The notes beneath the pieces were generated by a model, which was not told where the DNA came from, made no database searches, and saw nothing but the letters and a program-made list of their open reading frames with translations. Positions 56,486 to 64,000 of a stretch of 64,000 nucleotides of DNA are shown one piece after another; the stretch's first letter is position 1; every line of letters begins with the position of its first letter. Source of the DNA: Reticulitermes speratus (lineage: Eukaryota; Arthropoda; Insecta; Blattodea; Rhinotermitidae). Position numbers and translations under genes: made by a program. The stretch spans positions 32,174,033 through 32,238,032 of the forward strand of contig JAJKFL010000014.1 of NCBI GenBank assembly GCA_021186555.1, read 5' to 3'.

Positions 56486-58447
56486 TGTTAGATTTATCAC
56501 GCTGACAATTGATACAGTTACACAATGTCGATAGTACATGAATGGCATATGAGTATTGAGTGTTGGTGGGGTGACACTGACAGTGGAGAGCCGAAGTACA
56601 CGGACAGAAACCTGTCGCAGTTCCACTTTTTTCTACCATAAATCTCGGATTGGGTCTAACACTCTGAAAAATGACACTGTCCCAGACAAAGCGATTAAGC
56701 CTCGGGCCAGAGGACAGAGAAACCGGGGTTTGGATCCCTGCAGGAGTATCTAGTGCCGACATTTAAGAATGTGTGGAACAATAATCTACTCCCTCACACA
56801 CACTCATACGTTAGTTAAGCAAAGGGCCAATTTTATCTTTGACTTTACCATTTACACTTTTTAACCAATACAATATACATTATCTGCAATTCATAACCTG
56901 GAAAGATATGAGACTTGAGGTTCTCATGATATTACCCAGATTACGGTCTTATGAGATTTGGCGCTGTGGAATATGGTACATATAGGCCTACGTAACAGCA
57001 ATACCAAATTTAATCGAAATCATTTGAGACGTTTCGGGTTGAAACACACTGGCTTTGCATACGGGAGGTACATTAATATAGTCGTATTGGTTTTATCTTA
57101 TTCCAGATGCGGCACAATCAAGATAATCGAAACTAAACCTGGCCACTAGTGTGCACAGTACGGTGGCAAGCAACATGTAGTGCGGCGACACCTGTAAGTA
57201 ACTTTACACATGGACAGCATTAACACTTCGCCCGATATTCTGTTCTTCTTCGTAAAACACACAGCATATTCAATTCCGGTTTACCCCTTATATTCGGAGA
57301 CGTCTGGCGCAGCCTCCATGCCATTAATGAGACATATTTTTCAGAAACTCCCGCCATAATTGCTCTGAGTAAGTTAAAGACGTCGTTTTTCAGTGAATTA
57401 TAACTTTCATTCTATTTGTCTTAAGTTAAAATATTTGTGGCGTTTTATCAAAGAAATTATGGACATATACAATTTAAGGCTTTCACAGCTACGATTCATG
57501 TTGTAACCATCCGTGTTATGACAAGGTGTAGACTAGTAACACAAGTATTAAATGGACGAGACATTTAACGCCAAGAAAATTTGATCCTTTCAACATTAGT
57601 TATATGTATCAGTTCATTTTTATGATTATTACACCATGATCTATTGAAGAGTGTATAATTTGCCAAATTTGGGTAATTTGTTTCCATATGTGGTGTAAAT
57701 ATTACTTGAGAACGGAATGTTGAAGTGAATAGTTTGATGTACAGACAAGAGGATAGAAAAAATCATATAATGTGGAGGTTCGCTCGATTTGTGATTTTAC
57801 GAAGCATTGTCACGATGTTTTAATCAATAAAGATGAGAAATGGGCATGACATGTAGCATAGATAGTGAAATTAGAAACACTTAAAAATTCCGAAATTCCG
57901 AAGGGAAAATTATACTTGTTGGAGAGAGGCGTACGTTGGAGGTAAAGTTGTAATGTGTCTTTACGAAAAGGGTATAAGAATGTCGAATGTACTTAACTGG
58001 CTTACTGCGGCAGTGGTAATTAAAAGGGCTCCGCGAACCCCAGACTGCTGGCGGCGACTTTCACGACTACGCAAGCGCAGTTCCTTAATAACGAAATTAG
58101 CAAACACTATTTTGATATTTTAATTGTACCTTTCATTTTCTTCCCCCCTCTTCGTGATTAATGTGTACCGGGCTTGCTTGCATGTAAATCACCAATAATA
58201 CACTTTTTTCCTTCGTGAACGTGCTAAATTTTGTGCATGAACAAACTTTGTCTTAAAAGTTTAATTTGATTTTTTCACTCCAAACACCCTTTAATTTATG
58301 GAGGTTGCACGAAATTCAAGATACTCAAAAGGGGTGTACAGACATTAGCAGTTTGAAGACCACAGTCTGCCGTGATGATCATTCAGGTTACACAAAATAA
58401 GGAAAACTTCTCGACAAACTGATAATTACGTCATGAATATGTGTCCT
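56483..58447. other. No gene; possible SINE head at about 56690-56860 and MITE arm at about 56905-57060
   Basis: GGGTTTGGATCCCTGC could be a box B in a short SINE ending CTTTGACTTTACC. ATGAGACTTGAGGTTCTCAT and GAGACGTTTCGGGTTGAAAC resemble parts of foldback arms. Both are weak. The rest is featureless. Confidence 0.35.
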
Positions 58448-58715
58448 GCGGATCCCAGTGGCCGCGCGGTCTAAGGCGTGGGTCTACGGCCGCTCGCTTA
58501 CTGGGATTGTGAGTTCGAATCCCGCCTAGGGCATGGGTGTCTGTCTGTTGTGAGTGTTGTGTGTTGTCAGGTAGAGGTCTCTGCGACGGGCTGGTCACTC
58601 GTCCAGAGGAGTCTTACCGAGTGTGGTGTGTCTAAAAAGTGTGTGATCGTGAAGCCACGAAAAAAAATGAGGCGGCCTAGGCCCCCAAGGGGCTCTCAAG
58701 CCATTGAAAAAAAAA
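58448..58715 (+). mobile_element. tRNA-derived SINE with poly(A) tail
   Basis: GTGGCCGCGCGGTCTAAGGC (box A, Ser/Leu-tRNA-like) and TGAGTTCGAATCCCGCC (box B) begin a 268-bp unit that ends in A9. GTCCT at 58443-58447 and 58716-58720 is a possible, short target duplication. The 88-codon ORF across it is a by-product. Acceptor-stem pairing is absent, so it is not a tRNA gene. Confidence 0.75.
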
Positions 58716-59559
58716 GTCCTCCTATATCGAATTACTTCGGTTAATTTACGTTATACCAGCTTCTGAAATTACGTGTTATTAAATGACATGTGGTAAGGGT
58801 GTCCTCTATGGTGGTAGGAAATGCTCATTAAAGTGTTAAGGTGAGGCACCTGATTTTTCACGGTGGACGGGGTAAAGCTACGAAAACAGGAGCGTAAGAG
58901 TCACCTTTACGTCACTCTGCTCAAATTTGCATTACTTTTCTCAAAATATTTGTAGTCGTACAGCATGAAGGCGGAAAGCATTTTCCGCATAGCATGTAAG
59001 TAACCGGACTCTAGGTTTTCATGCATTATTTGCGAAATATTTATAGAATGAAAACATAATATGGTAGTCGCGATCATAAACTTGTCCACATGTGCACTCT
59101 TATGTACTATTTAACGAATTTCAGTTAAATTTAGTATTAGAAGCCTATATCAAAGGTTCTTTCTTCGCATAACCTAACACAACCCAATGTTTAAATCAAG
59201 CTCAAATCGAAGTTATCAGTGCCCTCAAAAAGTTTTCATCCCAAAGAACGTAGAATATTCTGTAAAATATAGACTTTCTTATGATGCACGAGTTTGTTTG
59301 AAACAGCTTGTGGCACGTTGAATATTTTGGCCTCATAGAATAAAAATATTTCCCGAGTCTCCATAGTATTATTTATGAAATGTGATTAACTTTACAACAA
59401 TGGATTCGTGTACACAATGGATGTAGATCGAAAGCACTGAAGAATGCAACACACTAACGAACGAGTTGTACAGTGTCGTGTTACCGCAACTGAAGCACCC
59501 CTTCCCACTCTTCATTAGAAGATAATTACATTATTCCATACTGGGAGAGGGGGTAGCAT
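58716..59559. other. No gene seen
   Basis: AT-rich sequence, no supported feature. Confidence 0.5.
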
Positions 59560-59780
59560 GTTTGGTGTAATGACTGGCTTAGGGCTGGACGATCCGGATT
59601 TCAGTTTTATGCAACCACTTATTCATAGGTACCGGGATTTTTTCCCCCAGGTGAGAAAGCGGCTGGTATATAGAACTGACCACTCAGTGCCGAGGATGGG
59701 AATGAGTGAATATATACCTCTACTTCCCTTGTATGCCTTCGTGGTGTAGATAAGGACAAATTTCCATTTTTCCTTTACTT
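59560..59780 (+). mobile_element. SINE family A copy
   Basis: Contains GGGCTGGACGATCCGGATTT, GTACCGGGATTTTTTCCCCC, GAACTGACCACTCAGTGCC, TATACCTCTACTTCCCTTG and a TTTTCCTTTACTT end, in the same order as 14396-14680. Confidence 0.7.
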
Positions 59781-61819
59781 CAGTATTCCATAAAATCGCG
59801 TAACTGATTTTATGAAATCGTTAATGGAGTGCCGACGAGTCAAAGGAAACGGAATAAGGAAAGATACAGACAGGAGGCGAGAAAGAGGATGGCTTGCCTC
59901 ATAGACGTCGACACAAAGGAGAATAAAAGAGTAAAAATTCTTATATTTAAGAAATTTAGCTCTCTCTCTTCTTGTTTGCATTGCAATTATCTTGTTACAG
60001 AGTGTCGCGTTCTTTTGCATGTGCCAAACTATGCAAGGCACTACGTTAAGTAGCACAATAGACATTCCTCCATGAAAAACTGATATTTACTCATTTGGTC
60101 CACAAATTGCTTCCTTTTATGGAACACAAGTGTGTTTGAAAATGTCTTTTCTTACTAAAACACACTATTCAAAGCCCATTAAATACAGTCTACATACTAC
60201 TATTTTCAGACCTCCGGCTGAGAAATGCTGCTTTGACGGCATTTAAAAAGGCTGGCTACGCTACTTAGCTCAGCCATGAAAAGTAGTCATTGGCTTAAAG
60301 AAGTCTGCAGATCCATTCTCAGGACTACTTATGACTCCCCCAGAATATCACAGGAGCAGAGAAAACTTACAATTTCATGTTGTGATTTTATGGGTCCAAC
60401 GTTTAGAAAATTGGGGGAACTATGTTGCTCCGAAACGTCGGTAACTGTCCTCCAGGAGTCGTAATCCAGAATATCACAATACGAATATTCACTGCTGTTA
60501 TAACCTCAAAGCTCAGCATAGGCTATTAAACTTTGTCCACGACTGCTGTCTGCTACTTCCAAAGTCCTTATCGAGTCAACACGATAATTATGCAGTTTGG
60601 CATTCTGTTTACACAACTCCGCCGTTGGTACAACGTCGTAAAATAAGTAAAAATGATTTGCATGGATATGTGTATACTAGTGATAGCAGATTTAAAATTT
60701 GACGTTTTTACGGAGGTGGATATTCATATCGTTGTCTCTTGAAGATGGAGGCAGTATATCCCTCCGAAACGTTGGTACCTACGTACCAGATTACCTGTGC
60801 ACAAAGTTGTCATAAACAGGAGAGAACAACAGGAATACTGATAATATATACAAATATGTGTAGGAATATGCAACGTACACGGTACGTGCCCCTGCCGAAA
60901 GACTGAACAAGTGCTCCAGGCGTCACTCTTCTCTGTAATACATCTTCAAAACTCAGACATATCGTGAACAAAACTACGGCTTAATTTCACTGTGGCATTG
61001 TTCTACATAATACGCTTAGCACACAGCCATGGGACAACTGTGTCCAAACGTCGATACAATCTGCTATTTGATCTGCATGAGAGAGCACACCGCGCACATT
61101 CTAGCAGACTGTCTGACACACACACGACAGCTAGCCACAGAATAGTCACCTGCTCTCGGAAAACGAACCAGAAGCTCCAACCGTTGTAGCAGTCAGTTAC
61201 ACAAAAATATATTTCCTGCTGTCTCGGTTTTCCACTGATTCCATACTTGTTTCCCTCCTCTTCAGTCCTTCTTGTTCTACTTTTGTCCTTCTACCATTAT
61301 TTTTTTGGCGTTCGCAAAAAAAATTTGCAGAAATGCACCCAACAGCTTCGCCACGTGTATATGTCCGTCTGTCCCTCTGTTATCTCGCATGTAAGAAGTC
61401 GAATAACATTAAAAGAATTTTAATGAAATTTATTATTGGGTGTTTTCACAGAAAGCCCAGTCGACATTTTTAGATTTTTGTCAAATCGACCAAAAGTGAC
61501 GGATCATTGACATAAAAACCTGCAAGTGTTTCTGTGCACATCTCGGGTTTAACTAAATATTTATATGAGAAAAACATATTTCAGACAAAGAAACTGGTAC
61601 AGAAAAGTGAATTATGCGCTGTAAATGATATTTCAAGCTGTCTTATGCTCTTCGACATAACTACAAAAGTGAACGAATGGCTCTAAATTGCTTGGCAATG
61701 CTTACATTTCCTATATTATATATTTTTTACTCGTAACACTTTTCTTCCACTATTCCTTTATTCCTGTCCTTCTTGTTTTCTTTTAATTTGCTTGCTTCTT
61801 TCTTCCTTTCGTGTTCCAG
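59781..61819. other. No gene; single foldback arm at about 60728-60795 and a diverged repeat at about 61305-61460
   Basis: TTGAAGATGGAGGCAG ... CTCCGAAACGTTGGTACC ... TACGTACCAGATTAC is one arm of the GTACCAACGTTTCGG family. CTCCGAAACGTCGGTAAC at about 60430 is a relative. GGCGTTCGCAAAAAAAATTTG ... GTCCGTCTGTCCC at 61308-61376 resembles the start of the 0.5-kb repeat. No supported ORF until the exon at 61820. Confidence 0.5.
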
Positions 61820-62003
61820 CTCTGACGCGAGATGGGGGATAACGAGAAGCGGAATCGACTCGTCTATCGCGAGAGAGATGGAGAGGTTACTGTCGTGGAG
61901 AAGACGAAAAAGGGGTTCTTCTCAAAGCTCTCGCCCAGAAATCTCTTCAGAAGCTGCAAAGGCGAGAAGAAGACGGAGTTCAGCATGCCCAAAGTGGAGA
62001 GAA
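61820..62003 (+). CDS. First coding exon of an unidentified host gene
   Basis: A long polypyrimidine tract (61740-61815) ends in GTGTTCCAG, then 12 nt of leader (CTCTGACGCGAG) and ATG at 61832. The frame gives 57 codons plus one base before the consensus donor AGAA/GTAAGT (GT at 62004). The peptide begins MGDNEKRNRLVYRERDGEV and continues VEKTKKGFFSKLSPRNLFRS, CKGEKKTEFSMPKVER. It is highly basic and charged, with no signal peptide, suggesting a cytoplasmic N-terminus. G+C is much higher than the flanks. The acceptor implies a 5' untranslated exon upstream, and the rest of the gene lies beyond the window or in exons I cannot see. I do not recognise the family. Confidence 0.75.
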
Positions 62004-63579
62004 GTAAGTTCAGAAATTAGTATTTTTTGCATTCATCTAGTCTTTTGCATGCATTTATTTTCAGATAATTTGGGGACTTTCCATCACAGTTGTCCAAGTT
62101 TCAGTTAGGCCTAACAGATGAATGCTAAACGACAACTTGTTAGGATAAGATGTAAGGCTGAACATCTGAATGCTGTCTACACCAAGCCCTTTTATTACGC
62201 CCTAGTTGCGTTCCTGAAAAAGTGGCTGTAAAGCAAAGGGGTGCAAATAAAAATGACATTTCCATAAGAAATAATGGCGTAGGTAGGGGTTAGTGTAATA
62301 GAGCGCATTCAGCCACAGGGTGTTAAAACAAAAATGAATGGGCGTAAATTAAAGAGTTGTGTGTACTGGCAAGGGGTGTAGAAGCAAAAAGGTGTAAAAG
62401 AATTGGGGCATAAAACGAGAGTTACCTTTACTTCCCTATATGAAAGAACTGCGAAATATTTTAATATGCATGACAAAGTTTCCTGCTAGATAGTTAGTAT
62501 ACTTTATAAAATGAAAGCTTAATTAGAGGTCAGCTAGGTTTCTGTGTGTGTTTTATTTATAAGTCTACTAAACAGATCTCGAGTAGGTTTGGCAATAAGT
62601 TGTTCGAAAAATGCATTTACAATTTACATCGGACTTATTTTTATGTGCAAATCAAATGTTACTTGCGTGTTTTGAGGTTTACGCAGTCATGTTACAGAAG
62701 AAAGGAATTCTCAAAACCAATTCGTAACATTTTCAGAAGCGGCTTATGGTAGAAAACTACTACACGTAATGTAACATATAATTCCTTGTTGAAGGCCTCA
62801 GCCGTATAAATTGTGTTTGAACAAGGGTAACAGAGAAGAACAAAGTACAATTACCACTAGACTACTATAATTTAATGCCTGCGACCTTCCTAAAAATCCA
62901 CTCAGGTGAATATCAGTGACTCGTATTTAAGCTGAAATTTTGACACTTCCAAGGTTTTGATATATAAACAAAATTCCTATACTGATTTCAGTCTGCATTT
63001 ACCTTTGTACCTTGCTAATTCGTGAAATCTCTGTCCCTTTCTATTACACTTACGTACCGTAGCCTTGTTATGCAGCGAGAACTAATTAAAATTACTTCAA
63101 AGAAATAAAACGAGGTTGAGTTTGTTTCGGTTATGACAGCCCTCCAGGTTACTTCACAGAGTGGCATATTGAGGTCTTACGCTGGGATTATACTAGTCTA
63201 ACCGAATGGCACAAGAGTTTTCGCTTCGTATTTCCTCGTCAGCCTGAGTTTTTACTTTTGAAAACTGTTATAAAACAATTTATCCTTGACAGAATCACAA
63301 GTAAAGAAAATTGTTTCCCTTTAACAGTGTGTAAATCTCACTTTTCCTTCTTCGTAACAGAATGAAGTTTATAGAAACAAGTTTCAAGACTAGTCGTATT
63401 AGAAGAGAAAATAAGAGCCACGGGTTCTATACCAGCATAAGCCAATGAGTTAACATTGAACACACAAGAAAGAAATTTACAAACATTTATTGTAAATTGA
63501 TGAAAGTAAGAAAGACTCTTTGAAATTCAGCAAGCAATCATTTAACTCTACACTATAATTCTTAGACAATTGTGTAACA
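62004..63579. other. Probable intron; possible MITE at about 62180-62440
   Basis: It follows the donor of the exon at 61820-62003. GCCCTTTTATTACGCCC near 62190 and GGGGCATAAAACGAG near 62405 are loosely inverted, with GGTGTAAAA/GGGCGTAAAT motifs between them. A MITE is possible but ends are unclear. No second exon was recognised. Confidence 0.4.
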
Positions 63580-63769
63580 TGTGAGATGTCACTGATGTGT
63601 ATTTGGACTTTTTCCAACGTCACTGATTACACAAACACGACGTTTCAAAAGCAGACAGCTTTCGTTTTCAGATGCACCTGAAGACGAAAGAACTCTGCTT
63701 TCGAAACGTCGTGTTTTGTAATCAGTGACGATGGAAAAAGTCCAAATACACATAATTGATATCTCACAA
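63580..63769. repeat. Foldback MITE, arms ~87 bp
   Basis: Left GTGAGATGTCACTGATGTG, TATTTGGACTTTTTCCAACG, TCACTGATTACACAAACACGA and CGTTTCAAAAGCAGA pairs with its inverse at 63682-63769. The loop is about 15-20 bp around GATGCACCTG. The arms contain GAAACGTCG, the core also found in other foldbacks here. It lies in the probable intron after 62003. Confidence 0.75.
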
Positions 63770-64000
63770 TAAATCGTTTCTTTTCTTTCTTCATCTATCA
63801 TATATTTTTTCCTACTAAAATACTTCCCTTTAACACTCCTATCTTTTTAAGTATCGTCGTCCTCTTTCAGTCAAAAAACGTGAAACTTGTCTTAGGGATT
63901 ATTCAAGGCAAAACTGAGATCGACAGAGGAATTTCTTGGCCGTTGCTGATGCTATACTAAACAACGATACTGACTCACTTTACTATATAACAACCTGGTT

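Noticed and set aside
58448..58530. tRNA gene (Ser/Leu-like boxes A and B)
   Set aside because: No matching acceptor stem or proper anticodon arm. It continues into a 190-bp body with poly(A), so it is a SINE head.

Overview
This window is a repeat-packed, AT-rich stretch of a large arthropod genome. It contains very little host coding sequence. Several decayed retrotransposon tails in it resemble non-LTR element tails I associate with cockroach and termite genomes. My best guess is therefore a blattodean such as a Periplaneta-type cockroach, but this is inference from family resemblance and no database was searched. There is no sign of prokaryotic organisation: no operons, no long intact ORFs and no CRISPR array.

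Layout. 1-644: deleted Tigger/pogo-type DNA transposon. 854-4294: 5'-truncated, mutated RNase H-bearing LINE with a 10-bp target duplication, itself inserted in an older LINE tail. 4589-4712: candidate host exon (minus strand). 5512-9221: decayed jerky/Tigger transposon split by a second Tigger-type deletion derivative (6188-7010) and by a 1.1-kb foldback (7441-8577). 11.9-12.5 kb: first copy of a ~0.5-kb dispersed repeat (others at 28.8 and 47.6 kb). 12942-13032: weaker candidate exon. 13.67-14.33 kb: 21-bp minisatellite. 14.4-15.4 kb: SINE and mariner fossil. 16.8-17.1 kb: near-perfect hairpin insertion. 17.7-18.7 kb: 45-bp minisatellite. 21-37 kb: SINE copies, LINE tails, foldbacks, two hAT-type MITEs, a second mariner fossil and a 93-bp minisatellite. 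38400-39672: non-autonomous piggyBac-like element. 42-49 kb: short tandem repeats and SINEs. 49.76-52.03 kb: two LINE fossils, one with an inverted duplication. 53239-54487: nearly whole DD41D mariner. 58-60 kb: SINEs. 61820-62003: the best host exon, carrying a start codon and strong splice sites.

How the parts relate. The only sequence likely to serve the host is two or three isolated exons of unidentified genes: one on the plus strand at the right end, and one or two on the minus strand at the left. The rest looks like intergenic or intronic sequence built by successive insertions. Insertion order can be read in several places from target duplications. Every transposase or reverse transcriptase region seen is broken by stops, frameshifts, deletions or loss of a catalytic residue, so no autonomous element is present. 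I found no new multi-gene system. The most notable items are the nested Tigger locus, the DD41D mariner, the hairpin and foldback families, the inverted LINE duplication, and three minisatellites whose periods are multiples of three.
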